NCBI RefSeq assembly: GCF_014649815.1 | Contig: NZ_BMTT01000024.1 | Location: 16,519 to 80,518 of the forward strand | Reading direction: 5' to 3' | Length of the DNA: 64,000 bases | Origin: Streptomyces mutabilis | GTDB lineage: Bacteria > Actinomycetota > Actinomycetes > Streptomycetales > Streptomycetaceae | Part shown: positions 28,931 through 38,392 of the stretch, in pieces | Numbering within the stretch: position 1 is the stretch's first letter | Layout: each line of letters opens with the position of its first letter | Translations under genes and position numbers: made by a program | The notes under the pieces: generated by a model | What the model was told of the DNA's origin: nothing | The model's input: the letters and a program-made list of their open reading frames with translations, nothing else | Database searches by the model: none

Positions 28931-29440
28931 TCACAGGTGCAGAAGCATCCGGCTGTTGCCCAGGGTGTTCGGTTTCACTCGTTCGAGACCCAGGAACTCC
29001 GCGACACCCTCGTCATAGGAACGCAGCAGCTCCGCGTAGACATCCCTGTCGACGGGCGTCTCCCCGATCTCGACGAAGCCGTGCTTGGCGAAGAAGTCCA
29101 CTTCGAAGGTCAGGCAGAAAACGCGGCGAACACCGAGCCAGCGCGCGGTGTCCAGCAACTTCTCCAGCAACCGGTGCCCGACGCCGAAGCCCTTGAGGCC
29201 GGGCTTCACCGCGAGAGTCCGCACTTCCGCGAGGTCTTCCCACATGACGTGCAGGGCGCCGCAGCCGACTACCTCGGCGTTGTCGTCCCGTTCCGCGACC
29301 CAGAACTCCTGGAGGCTCTCGTAAAGCGTCACCATCGCTTTGTCGAGCAGGATGCGGTCGCGTACGTACGTGTCGAGGAGCCGGCGCACGTCCGGGACAT
29401 CGCTGGTGCGGGCCCGCCGGACGGTGATGGCTTTTGACAT
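28931..29440 (-). CDS. GNAT acetyltransferase, probably amino-acid N-acetyltransferase (short ArgA type)
   Basis: 169 residues of GNAT fold. The acetyl-CoA loop is seen as VKPGLKGFGVGHRLLEKLL, preceded by the beta strand LAEVRTLAV, with VFCLTFEVDFFAKHGFVEI after it. The V.LTF...FF.KHGF pattern is typical of short ArgA/ArgO-like N-acetylglutamate synthases that start arginine synthesis from glutamate. Substrate is inferred from family. It lies nine bases after the BlaI gene on the same strand. Confidence 0.85.
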   Translation of the reverse strand: MSKAITVRRARTSDVPDVRRLLDTYVRDRILLDKAMVTLYESLQEFWVAERDDNAEVVGCGALHVMWEDLAEVRTLAVKPGLKGFGVGHRLLEKLLDTARWLGVRRVFCLTFEVDFFAKHGFVEIGETPVDRDVYAELLRSYDEGVAEFLGLERVKPNTLGNSRMLLHL

Positions 29441-29449
29441 GTGTGGACG

Positions 29450-29872
29450 CTATCGCTCGCCCGCGTCCGGTACCGAACCGGGGTTGGGCGCGGGGGTATC
29501 CGGCGGGGTATCCGGTCCCTGCACGATGCGGATGGCGTCTCTGAGTGCCTGGCGCTGTTCCTCGCTCATCATGCCGAAGAAGGCGATGAGGGCGGCGGCC
29601 GGGTTGTCGCTCTGGGACCAAGCGTCGTTCATCAGCGCGGCGGCGTAGGCGGCGCGGGTGGAGACCGCCTCATATCGATAGGCCCGGCCTTCCGCCTCGC
29701 GGCGCACCCAGCCCTTCTGATGGAGATTGTCCAAGACGGTCATCACCGTGGTGTAGGCGATGGACCGTTCCTGCTGCAGATCTTCCAGGACTTCTCGAAC
29801 GGTCACCGGGCGGTTCCACTTCCACACCCTCGTCATGACCGCGTCTTCGAGTTCTCCCAATGGGCGAGGCAC
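29450..29872 (-). CDS. BlaI/MecI/CopY-family transcriptional repressor
   Basis: 140 residues. The winged helix is plain (LGELEDAVMTRVWKWNRPVT ... IAYTTVMTVLDNLHQKGWV), with EGRAYRYEAV wing and a C-terminal dimerisation helix. Family members repress beta-lactamase, copper or wall-stress genes and are inactivated by a BlaR1-type protease or by metal. No BlaR1 gene is next to it. The GTG start at 29872 has no clear ribosome site. The nine-base gap to the acetyltransferase suggests they share a transcript. Confidence 0.9.
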   Translation of the reverse strand: MPRPLGELEDAVMTRVWKWNRPVTVREVLEDLQQERSIAYTTVMTVLDNLHQKGWVRREAEGRAYRYEAVSTRAAYAAALMNDAWSQSDNPAAALIAFFGMMSEEQRQALRDAIRIVQGPDTPPDTPAPNPGSVPDAGER

Positions 29873-30047
29873 GCTTCGAACGATAGTGGGAGATCCGGGT
29901 CACGGCGTGTCGGAACGGGCCGGACGTGCATCTTCGGCCGCAATCGGGTGCGAAAGGGGTGAGGAGAGCGGCGTACGACTCCCCGGGATCGTCGCGGGGA
30001 GCCGTACGCGGGCCGGCCGGGGCGCGGAGTGGAGCGGGCGACGCCAG

Positions 30048-30224
30048 TCAGGCTTCGGGGCGGGCGGACGGCCGGGCGCCCTCCGCCCGCGCGAGGGCGG
30101 CGTCGACGGCCGCGTCCTCCTTGGCCTTGTTGGCGCCGCCCTGGGTCTTCACGATCACCCTGATCACGCCGATGAAGAACACGGCCATGACGGCCGGGGG
30201 CAGGAGCGCGGAGACGTAGTCCAT
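30048..30224 (-). CDS. Small single-pass membrane protein
   Basis: A 58-residue protein. Its start (MDYVSALLPPAVMAVFFIGV) gives one membrane helix to about residue 23, followed by IRVIVKTQGG and a charged Ala/Glu/Asp tail rich in KEDAAVDAALARAEGARPS. The reading is supported by a clean transmembrane-plus-charged-tail layout and a TGA stop. From memory such a short membrane protein is conserved at this place in Streptomyces. Function unknown. Confidence 0.7.
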   Translation of the reverse strand: MDYVSALLPPAVMAVFFIGVIRVIVKTQGGANKAKEDAAVDAALARAEGARPSARPEA

Positions 30225-30247
30225 GGATCCAGGGTAGCCAGGCCGTG

Positions 30248-30904
30248 TCAGATGGCCGCGAGGTGGTGCCGGGACTCGGGTGCGGGCGGGGCCGGCTTGC
30301 GGCGGGGGAACACCTCGCCGGGGGTGGGGACGGGCCGCTTGGGGGCGGTCGGCTTCGGGGCCGGCTTCGGGGCGGGCTCCTGTGCGGGCTTCCGCGGCGG
30401 GTCCTGCGCGGGCTTCTTGTCGGACTGCCGGCCGCCGGGGAGGGCGAGGAGGAGGCGGGTGCCGGTGCGGGTGCGGGCGGCCGGGAGGGTGACCGTGGGG
30501 GCGGGCGTCGCCGGTGACGCCGCGGGCACCGTGGGCGCCGCGTGTGTGCAGCGGGCCAGGAGGGCGGCGGCGGCGGGGTTGCCGCGCAGGGCGCCGAGGG
30601 CTGCCAGGTCGTCCGCGTCCGGGCGGTGTCCGGACGCCAGCGCCTCGTCCAGGAGTGCGAGGTAGCCGGTGGCAGTGCCGGGCAGGGCGGCGCGGTAGCG
30701 GGCGAGGTCGGCCACCAGGAAGGCACGCAGCCTGGCGCTCTCGCGCATCGCCTCGTCCAGCGACTCCGCGAGGTGGAGACAGTCCTGCGCCTCCTGTGCC
30801 GAGACGGGGCTGGACTTGAGGGCGAGGGCGAGGGCACGGCGGAGCACACGCAGCTCCTGAGCACCGAACGCCATGCCGCCGCGGGATCCGTAGGGCGTGG
30901 GCAT
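30248..30904 (-). CDS. Conserved hypothetical protein with helical N-domain and Pro/Lys-rich tail
   Basis: 218 residues. The first 125 form an Ala/Leu-rich helical domain (FGAQELRVLRRALALALKSS; CLHLAESLDEAMRESARLRA; LALLDEALASGHRPDADDLA). The rest is a disordered Pro/Ala/Lys tail (KPAQEPAPKPAPKPTAPKR). No catalytic motif or membrane helix. GTG 30904 or an internal ATG near 30874 (MAFGAQEL) could be the start. It lies 23 bp upstream of the small membrane protein on the same strand, so the two may be co-transcribed. Confidence 0.75.
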   Translation of the reverse strand: MPTPYGSRGGMAFGAQELRVLRRALALALKSSPVSAQEAQDCLHLAESLDEAMRESARLRAFLVADLARYRAALPGTATGYLALLDEALASGHRPDADDLAALGALRGNPAAAALLARCTHAAPTVPAASPATPAPTVTLPAARTRTGTRLLLALPGGRQSDKKPAQDPPRKPAQEPAPKPAPKPTAPKRPVPTPGEVFPRRKPAPPAPESRHHLAAI

Positions 30905-31117
30905 GCGGTGACGATACGCGCTAATCGGACAAACACGGCATAGGGGGTGGGGTGTGGCGCTGCCCGTCCCCTTCCCGGCGTACGCGACCGGCCGTCGTGG
31001 CCGCGGGCACTCGTGCCCCCCGGTGCCCTGAGGGCCTCCGGGGCCCCCGGGACGGCAGGGACACCTCCCGCGACCACTACGACCCGCTCCCCGGCGCCAC
31101 CCGCGCCGGGGCGCCGG

Positions 31118-31915
31118 CTACAGGCGGGACACGTTCCGCTCGTACACCAGGCGGAGCCCCATAAGGGTCAGCCACGGCTCGTGTTCGTCGATGACCGAGG
31201 ACTCGCCCAGCACCATCGGCGCCAGCCCGCCCGTCGCGATCACCGTCACGTCGTCCGGGTCGTCGGCCAGCTCGCGGGCCATGCGGTTGACGACGCCGTC
31301 GACCTGGCCCGCGAAGCCGTAGATGATGCCGGACTGCATCGCCTCGACCGTGTTCTTGCCGATCACGCTGCGGGGACGGGCGACCTCGATCTTGCGGAGC
31401 TGGGCGCCCTTGACGCCGAGTGCCTCCACCGAGATCTCGATGCCGGGGGCGATGACCCCGCCGATGTACTCCCCGCGCGCGCTGACCGCGTCGAACGTCG
31501 TCGCCGTGCCGAAGTCCACGACGATCGCCGGACCGCCGTAGAGCTCGACCGCGGCGACCGCGTTGATGATGCGGTCGGCGCCGACCTCCTTGGGGTTGTC
31601 GGTGAGGATGGGGACGCCCGTCTTGACGCCGGGTTCGACGAGGACCGCGGGGACGTCGCCGTAGTAGCGGCGGGTGACCTCGCGGAGCTCGTGCAGGACC
31701 GAGGGGACCGTCGCGCAGATGGCGATGCCGTCGATGCCGTCGCCCAGTTCGTCGCCGAGGAGCGGGTGCATGCCCATCAGGCCCTGGAGGAGGACCGCGA
31801 GCTCGTCGGCCGTGCGGCGCGAGTCCGTGGAGATGCGCCAGTGCTCGACGATGTCCTCGCCGTCGAAGAGGCCCAGGACGGTGTGCGTGTTGCCTACGTC
31901 GATCGTCAGCAGCAT
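31118..31915 (-). CDS. coaX: Type III pantothenate kinase CoaX
   Basis: 265 residues of the ASKHA fold: the N-terminal phosphate loop DVGNTHTVLG, GADRIINAVAA and the DFGTATTFD strand. It phosphorylates pantothenate in the first step of CoA synthesis; this class needs a monovalent cation and is insensitive to CoA feedback (known). It is the last gene of the DUF2520-panC-nadB-nadC-coaX cluster and starts five bases after the nadC stop. Confidence 0.95.
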   Translation of the reverse strand: MLLTIDVGNTHTVLGLFDGEDIVEHWRISTDSRRTADELAVLLQGLMGMHPLLGDELGDGIDGIAICATVPSVLHELREVTRRYYGDVPAVLVEPGVKTGVPILTDNPKEVGADRIINAVAAVELYGGPAIVVDFGTATTFDAVSARGEYIGGVIAPGIEISVEALGVKGAQLRKIEVARPRSVIGKNTVEAMQSGIIYGFAGQVDGVVNRMARELADDPDDVTVIATGGLAPMVLGESSVIDEHEPWLTLMGLRLVYERNVSRL

Positions 31916-31920
31916 GGGTT

Positions 31921-32901
31921 CTACTCCGCCGCTCGCAGGTCCAGGCCGATGTCCAGGATGCGGGAGCTGTGGGTGAGGGCACCCACGGCCAGGTAGTCGA
32001 CGCCCGTGGCGGCGTACGCCTTGGCGTTGTCGAGGGTCAGACGGCCCGACGCCTCCAGGGCGGCCCGGCCGGCGACCAGGGCGACCGCCTCCTCGCACTC
32101 CGAGGGGGTGAAGTTGTCCAGGAGGATCAGGTCGGCGCCCGCGTCGAGGACCTCGCGGAGCTGGTGCAGGGTGTCGACCTCGACCTCGATGGGGACGTCC
32201 GGGAAACGCTCGCGGACGGCTTGGAAGGCCGCTGCCACGCCGCCGGCCGCGACCACGTGGTTGTCCTTGACCAGGGCCGCGTCCGAGAGGGACATGCGGT
32301 GGTTGACGCCGCCGCCGCAGCGGACCGCGAACTTCTCCAGGCTGCGCAGGCCGGGGGTCGTCTTGCGGGTGTCCCGGACCTTCGCCTTCGTGCCGTCCAG
32401 GACGTCCGCCCACGCGCGCGTGGCGGTCGCGATGCCCGACAGGCGGCACAGGAGGTTCAGCGCGCTGCGTTCGGCGGTGAGGAGGTCGCGGGTGCGGGTG
32501 GTGACGGAGAGGAGCTTCTGCTCCGCTTCGACGCGGTCGCCGTCCTCCACGTGGCGTTCCACCTCGAACTCGTCCGTGCAGACGACCGAGAGGACCGCCT
32601 CGGCGACCCTGAGGCCCGCGACGACGCCCGGCTCGCGGGCCGTGAAGTCGGCGGTCGCCACGGCGTCCTCGGGGATGGTCGCGACCGTCGTGACGTCCAC
32701 GCCGCCCGCCAGGTCCTCCTGGACGGCCAGGTTCGCGAGGTCCTCGACCTCGATCGGGTCGAGTCCGGAGTCCAGGAGGAGTGCCGCGAGGGCCGGGTCG
32801 AGGCCGCACTCCATGTAGGTCTCGTCGTCAGTGTCCGCGCCGCAGGCGCAGCCGTCGCCGCAGCCTCCGCCGGAGGCGAGGGGAAGGTCGGGGGTGTTCA
32901 C
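31921..32901 (-). CDS. nadC: Nicotinate-nucleotide pyrophosphorylase (quinolinate phosphoribosyltransferase)
   Basis: 326 residues. It turns quinolinate plus PRPP into nicotinate mononucleotide. Typical motifs are TRKTTPGLRSLEKFAVRCGG, HRMSLSDAALVKDNH, EVEVDTLHQL and ILLDNFTP. An N-terminal extension (about 10-35) carries a cysteine cluster, GGGCGDGCACGAD plus a later Cys in YMECG, which is not part of the enzyme fold. GTG 32901 is chosen because AGGAG lies 11 bases upstream; GTG 32910 overlaps the nadB stop but would leave a 2-base spacer. Confidence 0.95.
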   Translation of the reverse strand: MNTPDLPLASGGGCGDGCACGADTDDETYMECGLDPALAALLLDSGLDPIEVEDLANLAVQEDLAGGVDVTTVATIPEDAVATADFTAREPGVVAGLRVAEAVLSVVCTDEFEVERHVEDGDRVEAEQKLLSVTTRTRDLLTAERSALNLLCRLSGIATATRAWADVLDGTKAKVRDTRKTTPGLRSLEKFAVRCGGGVNHRMSLSDAALVKDNHVVAAGGVAAAFQAVRERFPDVPIEVEVDTLHQLREVLDAGADLILLDNFTPSECEEAVALVAGRAALEASGRLTLDNAKAYAATGVDYLAVGALTHSSRILDIGLDLRAAE

Positions 32902-32906
32902 TGCTG

Positions 32907-34640
32907 TCACTGCTCCTGGGGGCGCTGCGTCGGCTGGGGAGTGGGGGTCGTCGGGGGGAATTCTGGCGTGTCCGTGGTGTGCACGGCGAGGGTGCGGTCC
33001 GGGTTCAGGCGTACGACGATGTGGCGGCGCCACCTCGTGTCGTCGCGGTCGGCCCGGTCCTCGCGCCAGTGGCAGCCGCGGGTCTCCTCGCGCCGTGCCG
33101 CCGCCGCCACCAGGACGCGGGCCACACAGAGGAGGTTGGTGGCCTCCCACGCGTCCACGCCCGGTTCGGACGTCTTGCCGTGCTCGTGCAGGGCTTCGCG
33201 GGCCTCGGCGTGCAGGTGGTGGAGCCGGTCCGCCGCGCGGGTGAGCGATTCCGCCGAGCGCAGGACACCGGCGCCCTCGGTCATGATCCGCTGGATGGTC
33301 AGGCGGGACTCGGGCGGGAGGAGGGGGTGCTCGGGCCGTTCGCGGAGCGGGAGGGCGGCCGGTACGCGCGCGTGCAGGGTGCCTTCCGCGTGGGCCGTCG
33401 CTATGTCGGCGGCGATGCGCTCCGCGTAGACCAGTCCTTCGAGGAGGGAGTTGGAGGCCAGGCGGTTGGCGCCGTGCACGCCCGTGCAGGCGACCTCGCC
33501 GCACGCGTACAGGCCGGGGACCGTGGTGCGGCCCGAGGCGTCGGTGCGGACGCCGCCGGAGGCGTAGTGGGCGGCCGGGGCGACCGGGATCGGCTCGGTG
33601 ACCGGGTCGATGCCGTGCGCACGGCAGGCGGCGAGGATCGTGGGGAAGCGGTTCTCCCACATTTCGGCGCCGAAGTGGCGGGCGTCGAGGTACATGTGCT
33701 CGGCGTTCCGCTGCTGCATGCGGCGCGTGATGCCCTTGGCGACGATGTCCCGGGGGGCGAGTTCCGCGAGTTCGTGCTGTCCCCGCATGAAGCGCACGCC
33801 GTCGGCGTCCACCAGGTGGGCGCCCTCGCCGCGCACGGCCTCCGAGACCAGGGGCTGCTGGCCCTCCGCGTCCGGGCCGAGGAAGAGGACCGTGGGGTGG
33901 AACTGGACGAACTCCAGGTCGCTGACCTCGGCGCCCGCGCGGAGGGCGAGTGCCACGCCGTCGCCCGTGGAGACGGCGGGGTTCGTCGTGGCCGAGAAGA
34001 CCTGGCCCATGCCACCGGTCGCGAGGACCACGGCGGGGGCGTGCACCGCCCCCACGCCGTCGTGCTGGCCCTCGCCCATGACGTGCAGGGTGACGCCGGC
34101 GGTGCGGCCGTCGGCGTCCGTGAGGAGGTCGAGGACGAGGGCGTTCTCGACGGTACGGACGTCGCGCGCGCGGACCGCCCCGACCAGCGCGCGGGAGATC
34201 TCCGCACCGGTGGCGTCGCCGCCCGCGTGGGCGATGCGGCGGCGGTGGTGGCCGCCCTCGCGGGTGAGGGCCAGGCCGCCCTCGGTGGACTCGTCGAAGT
34301 GCGCGCCGGTCGCGATGAGGCGGCGTACGGCGTCCGGGCCCTCGGTGACCAGGATGCGGACCGCCTCCTCGTCGCACAGTCCGGCGCCGGCGACCAGGGT
34401 GTCGTCCAGGTGCTGCTCGGGGGTGTCGCCCTCGCCGAGGGCCGCCGCGATGCCGCCCTGGGCCCAGCGCGTGGAGCCGTCGTCGAGGCGGGCCTTGGTG
34501 ACGACGACCGTCCGCAGGCCCGCGGCCTCGCAGCGCAGGGCCGCGGTGAGGCCGGCGACGCCGGAGCCGACGACCACCACGTCCGCGGCGATGGCCCAGC
34601 CCGGCGCCGGGGCGTGCAGTCGTATGCCTGTGCTGGTCAC
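32907..34640 (-). CDS. nadB: L-aspartate oxidase
   Basis: 577 residues. A flavoprotein oxidising aspartate to iminoaspartate for NAD synthesis. The FAD dinucleotide fold is at the N-terminus ([14 protein letters not shown]), then the succinate-dehydrogenase-like regions [33 protein letters not shown] and a catalytic region ending [20 protein letters not shown]. The GTG start (34640) overlaps the panC stop by 4 bp. nadA, the quinolinate synthase partner, is not in the window. Confidence 0.96.
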   Translation of the reverse strand: MTSTGIRLHAPAPGWAIAADVVVVGSGVAGLTAALRCEAAGLRTVVVTKARLDDGSTRWAQGGIAAALGEGDTPEQHLDDTLVAGAGLCDEEAVRILVTEGPDAVRRLIATGAHFDESTEGGLALTREGGHHRRRIAHAGGDATGAEISRALVGAVRARDVRTVENALVLDLLTDADGRTAGVTLHVMGEGQHDGVGAVHAPAVVLATGGMGQVFSATTNPAVSTGDGVALALRAGAEVSDLEFVQFHPTVLFLGPDAEGQQPLVSEAVRGEGAHLVDADGVRFMRGQHELAELAPRDIVAKGITRRMQQRNAEHMYLDARHFGAEMWENRFPTILAACRAHGIDPVTEPIPVAPAAHYASGGVRTDASGRTTVPGLYACGEVACTGVHGANRLASNSLLEGLVYAERIAADIATAHAEGTLHARVPAALPLRERPEHPLLPPESRLTIQRIMTEGAGVLRSAESLTRAADRLHHLHAEAREALHEHGKTSEPGVDAWEATNLLCVARVLVAAAARREETRGCHWREDRADRDDTRWRRHIVVRLNPDRTLAVHTTDTPEFPPTTPTPQPTQRPQEQ

Positions 34641-35638
34641 GAGGCGGCTCCGAAGGTGAGGGGTACGTTGTCGATCAGCCGGGTCGCGCCGACCCGGGCC
34701 GCGACGGCGAGGACGGCGTCGCCGGTGTGGTCGTCGCCGATCTCGGTGAAGTCGGACGGGTCGACCAGGGCGAGGTAGTCCAACTCCAGCGGGGGGTCCA
34801 GGCGGGCGGCGTCGTCGAGCACGAGGCGGGCGGCGGCGCGTACGGCCCCCGGGGTGCCAGGGGTCGCGTGCGAGACGGCGTGGGCGTCGGCCGCCGCGCG
34901 GGACTCGCCCAGGGCGCTCAGCGCCTCGGCACGCGCGTGCGGGGCGGGCACCTCGCGGGCCCGCGCGCGCAGCGCCTCCTGGGCGGCGTGCCGGTCTAGG
35001 CCGGCGAACAGCGCCTGGGAGAGGGCGAGGGCGGTGCGGCGCTCCCGGGGCGAGAGGTAGCGGTTGCGGCTGGAGAGGGCCAGGCCGTCGTCCTCCCGCA
35101 CGGTGGGGACGCCGACGATGTCCACGCCGAAGTTCAGGTCGCGGACCATGCGGCGGATCACGGCGAGCTGCTGGGCGTCCTTCTGGCCGTAGAGCGCGAG
35201 GTCCGGGCGGGTGAGGTGGAGGAGCTTGGCGACGACGGTCAGCATCCCGTCGAAGTGGCCGGGGCGCGAGGCGCCCTCCAGGCGTTCGCCCATGGGGCCG
35301 GCGGTGACTCGCACCTGGGGTTCGCCACCCGGGTAGACCTCGTCGACGGCAGGGGCGAAGACGGCGTCGGCGCCCGCCCGGCCGGCGATCTCCAGGTCGG
35401 CGTCCAGGGTGCGCGGGTAGCGGTCGAGGTCCTCTCCGGCACCGAACTGCAGCGGGTTGACGAAGACGGTGGCGACGACCTCGCCGTCCGGGCCGACGAG
35501 GTCGCGCGCCGTGCGGATCAGCGTGGCGTGGCCCTCGTGCAGGGCGCCCATGGTCATCACGACGGCCCGGCGGCCGTGCCGCACGCGCGCGTGCAGTTCG
35601 TCGGCCGTGCGCAGCAGGACGGGCGTGGTGGTGGTCAT
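34637..35638 (-). CDS. panC: Pantoate-beta-alanine ligase
   Basis: 333 residues. It joins pantoate and beta-alanine using ATP. Class-I adenylating signatures are seen: HxGH as [39 protein letters not shown] and the KMSKS-like LSSRNRYLS. The C-terminal dimer domain has a slightly long Ala/Arg-rich insert ([20 protein letters not shown]). The ATG start overlaps the DUF2520 gene stop (ATGA). Confidence 0.96.
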   Translation of the reverse strand: MTTTTPVLLRTADELHARVRHGRRAVVMTMGALHEGHATLIRTARDLVGPDGEVVATVFVNPLQFGAGEDLDRYPRTLDADLEIAGRAGADAVFAPAVDEVYPGGEPQVRVTAGPMGERLEGASRPGHFDGMLTVVAKLLHLTRPDLALYGQKDAQQLAVIRRMVRDLNFGVDIVGVPTVREDDGLALSSRNRYLSPRERRTALALSQALFAGLDRHAAQEALRARAREVPAPHARAEALSALGESRAAADAHAVSHATPGTPGAVRAAARLVLDDAARLDPPLELDYLALVDPSDFTEIGDDHTGDAVLAVAARVGATRLIDNVPLTFGAAS

Positions 35639-36654
35639 CGGGCGTCTCCCTCGGTGCCGTCGGTGCCGTCGGTGCCTGTGGTCCCGCCACCGTCGTCGGT
35701 CGGGGAGGGGTCGCCCGTCGTGCCGTGGGGACCGCCGGTCGCGCCGGGTCCGGTTCCGTCGGCGAGCACCCCGAGGAGGTCCTCGGCGAGTTCGGTCCTC
35801 AGCAGGCCGTGGTCCAGGGCCCGGTCGGCGGTCGCACGGGCCATCGCCACGTAGCCGGCGACCGCCTGCGGGGCGTGTGCGCGCAGCTCCTCGATGTGCG
35901 CGGCCACCGTGCCCGCGTCCCCGCGCGCGACGGGGCCGGTGAGGGCCGCGTCGCCGGAGCGCAGGGCGTTGTCGAGGGCGGCACCCAGCAGCGGGCCGAG
36001 CATCCGGTCGGGGGCCTCGACGCCGGCCGTGCGCAGCAGCTCCATGGACTGGGCGACCAGGGTGACCAGGTGGTTGGCGCCGAGGGCGAGCGCGGCGTGG
36101 TAGAGCGGGCGCCGCTCCTCGGCGATCCACTCGGGCTCGCCGCCCATCTCGATGACCAAAGCCTCGGCGGCCAGCCGCAGCTCCTCGGGCGCGGTGACGC
36201 CGAAGGAGCAGCCGGCCAGGCGCTGGACGTCCACGGGGGTGCCGGTGAAGGTCATCGCCGGGTGCAGGGCGAGCGGCAGGGCGCCCGCGCGCAGGGCGGG
36301 GTCCAGGACCCTCGCGCCGTACCGCCCGGAGGTGTGCACGAGCAGCTGGCCCGGTCGCACCGCCCCCGTCTCGGCGAGCCCGGTGACCAGCCCCGGCAGG
36401 GCGTCGTCGGGAACGGTCAGGAGGACCAGTTCGGCGCGCTGGAGGACTTCGGCGGGCGCGACGATCGGCACGTCGGGCAGCAGCGCCGCGGCGCGCCGTC
36501 TGGAGGCGTCGGAGACCCCGGAGACGGCCACCGGGCGGTGCCCGGCGAGCTGGAGCGACGCGGCCAGCGCGGGGCCCACGCGTCCGGCGCCGACGACGCC
36601 TACGGTGAGCCGCGCGGGGCGGTCCTTGGGGTCTGGCTGTGGGGTTGTGTTCAC
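35635..36654 (-). CDS. Rossmann-fold/DUF2520 oxidoreductase-like protein, candidate ketopantoate reductase
   Basis: 339 residues. An N-terminal NAD(P)-binding Rossmann domain ([20 protein letters not shown]) precedes an all-helical DUF2520 domain ([31 protein letters not shown]). The last 40 residues are a Gly/Thr/Asp repeat tail ([13 protein letters not shown]). The layout matches 6-phosphogluconate-dehydrogenase-like reductases. It is coupled by ATGA overlap to panC, whose substrate pantoate is made by a ketopantoate reductase, so that role is a reasonable inference; no panE is visible here. Confidence 0.88.
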   Translation of the reverse strand: MNTTPQPDPKDRPARLTVGVVGAGRVGPALAASLQLAGHRPVAVSGVSDASRRRAAALLPDVPIVAPAEVLQRAELVLLTVPDDALPGLVTGLAETGAVRPGQLLVHTSGRYGARVLDPALRAGALPLALHPAMTFTGTPVDVQRLAGCSFGVTAPEELRLAAEALVIEMGGEPEWIAEERRPLYHAALALGANHLVTLVAQSMELLRTAGVEAPDRMLGPLLGAALDNALRSGDAALTGPVARGDAGTVAAHIEELRAHAPQAVAGYVAMARATADRALDHGLLRTELAEDLLGVLADGTGPGATGGPHGTTGDPSPTDDGGGTTGTDGTDGTEGDAR

Positions 36655-36863
36655 GCGACGGCGGCCTTCCCGTTCCAGTCCGCTCGGGGTACCGGACGAT
36701 TTCTCGTCATGTTAACGCGATTGGTTCGGGGCACGTCCGGTCGTCCACAGGCTGTGGGTTTCCGCAGGGCGGCCGGACACACCCGGCGGCGCGTGCCGGA
36801 CCGTGGGGAAACCCGGGTGACCGGCCGTGGACCCACGCGGCGTGATCCCGGCATGATCCCGGC

Positions 36864-38030
36864 ATGAGCGATACGGCAGAGCAGACCGAACCGGCCGAGG
36901 AACGGCGCCGGCGACTGCGTCTACGACGCGTGGCGGCCCACCGCGAGGCGCGGCGCGTGCTGGCGCGCCCGGGTTTCGCCACGACCCTGCGGCAGCGCAT
37001 GGCCCTGCTGGACGACGCCGCCGCGCTGTACGACCTCGACGAGCCCTCCGACATGTACGGCAACGGCATCGTGGCGGCGCTGGAGGAGAGGACCGCCGCC
37101 CTGCTCGGCACCGAGGCCGCCGCCTTCTTCCCGACGGGCACCATGGCCCAGCAGGTGGCCCTGCGCTGCTGGGCGGGCCGCACCGGCAACCCGGCCGTCG
37201 CGCTGCACGGGCTGAGCCATCCCGAGGTGCACGAGCGCGACGCCTTCAGCCGGGTCGGCGGACTGCGTCCGGTGCGGCTGACGGACGAAGCCCGGCAGCC
37301 GACCGCCGACGAGGTGCGCGGTTTCGAGGAACCGTTCGGCGCTCTGATGCTGGAACTGCCGCTCAGGGACGCCGGTTTCCAGCTGCCCACCTGGGACGAG
37401 CTGACCGAGGTCGTCGAGGCGGCGCGGGAGCGCGACGCGGTGGTCCACTTCGACGGGGCCCGCCTGTGGGAGTGCACCGTCCGCTTCGGCCGCCCGCTCG
37501 CCGAGATCGCCGGCCTGGCGGACAGCGTGTACGTCTCGTTCTACAAGTCCCTCAAGGGCTACGGCGGTGCCGCACTGGCCGGTCCCCGGACGCTGGTCGA
37601 GGAGGCGAAGGCCTGGCGGCACCGGTACGGCGGCCTGCTGTTCCAGCAGTTCCCCACGGTGCTGTCCGCGCTGGCCGGACTGGAGCGCGAGCTGCCCCGG
37701 CTGCCCGAGTACGTGGCCCACGCGCGCGTGGTGGCCGCCGCGTTGCGCGGAGGCTTCGCGGCGGCCGGGCTCCCGTGGGCGCGCGTGCACCCCGAGGTGC
37801 CGCACACCCACGAGTTCCAGGTCTGGCTGCCCTGTGACGCCGACGACGCGGGCGAGGCCGCGCTGCGGCAGGGCGAGGAGACCGGGACGATGCTCTTCTC
37901 CCGGCCCTGGGACTCGCGCGGTCCGGGGATCGCCTTCACCGAGGTCGGGGTGGAGTCGGCGGGCCTGGAGTGGACGGCCGCCGACGTCAAGGCGGCGGTC
38001 ACCGACTTCGCGGCCAGGCTGAGGGCCTGA
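36864..38030 (+). CDS. Threonine-aldolase/beta-eliminating-lyase family PLP enzyme
   Basis: 388 residues, fold type I PLP enzyme: AAFFPTGTMAQQVALRCW phosphate-binding region, aspartate in VVHFDGARLWE, and PLP lysine in SFYKSLKGYGG. It may split beta-hydroxy amino acids into glycine and an aldehyde, but substrate is not fixed by sequence. The N-terminal 35 residues are charged (EERRRRLRLRRVAAHREARR). The ATG at 36864 lies just after an 11-bp tandem duplication (36842-36863) that leaves an out-of-frame ATG at 36853. Confidence 0.9.
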   Translation: MSDTAEQTEPAEERRRRLRLRRVAAHREARRVLARPGFATTLRQRMALLDDAAALYDLDEPSDMYGNGIVAALEERTAALLGTEAAAFFPTGTMAQQVALRCWAGRTGNPAVALHGLSHPEVHERDAFSRVGGLRPVRLTDEARQPTADEVRGFEEPFGALMLELPLRDAGFQLPTWDELTEVVEAARERDAVVHFDGARLWECTVRFGRPLAEIAGLADSVYVSFYKSLKGYGGAALAGPRTLVEEAKAWRHRYGGLLFQQFPTVLSALAGLERELPRLPEYVAHARVVAAALRGGFAAAGLPWARVHPEVPHTHEFQVWLPCDADDAGEAALRQGEETGTMLFSRPWDSRGPGIAFTEVGVESAGLEWTAADVKAAVTDFAARLRA

Positions 38031-38079
38031 CCGGCCGTGACCTGGGGTCGGCCCCGGGGCTGCCCGCGCGGCCCCGGGT

Positions 38080-38295
38080 TCAGCCCAGGGCGCGCGGCCG
38101 CAGGGACCACCACCGGCGCAGGGCCCGCCGCAAGCGGCCGTGCGCGGGGCGGCCGGCGAGCACGGCCTGGAACCGGCGGCGGTCGCGCCACTCGCCCACG
38201 ACCTGCCGGTCCCGGGTGCCGGGCGCCGGCGGCGCGGGCTCGCCGAGCTGCCGGGCGCGGTAGGTGTCGAGGAGGTACTGCTGCGTGAGGCTCAT
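38080..38295 (-). CDS. Small basic protein of unknown function
   Basis: 71 residues, Arg-rich (MSLTQQYLLDTYRARQLGEP ... RRRFQAVLAGRPAHGRLRRA). The ATG at 38295 has a GGAAGG ribosome site. No membrane helix or known motif is seen. It is divergent from the ArsR-type regulator across 160 bp and convergent with the PLP enzyme. It may be a target of that regulator (inference from position). Confidence 0.65.
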   Translation of the reverse strand: MSLTQQYLLDTYRARQLGEPAPPAPGTRDRQVVGEWRDRRRFQAVLAGRPAHGRLRRALRRWWSLRPRALG

Positions 38296-38392
38296 GGCGG
38301 ATCGCCTTCCTCCAGGGGGACGGAGGAGTGGGAAGTCGGGCTCCGCGGCTGCCCCGTGGCTCCGGACTGCGCCGCGGGGGAGGCGGCAGTCC

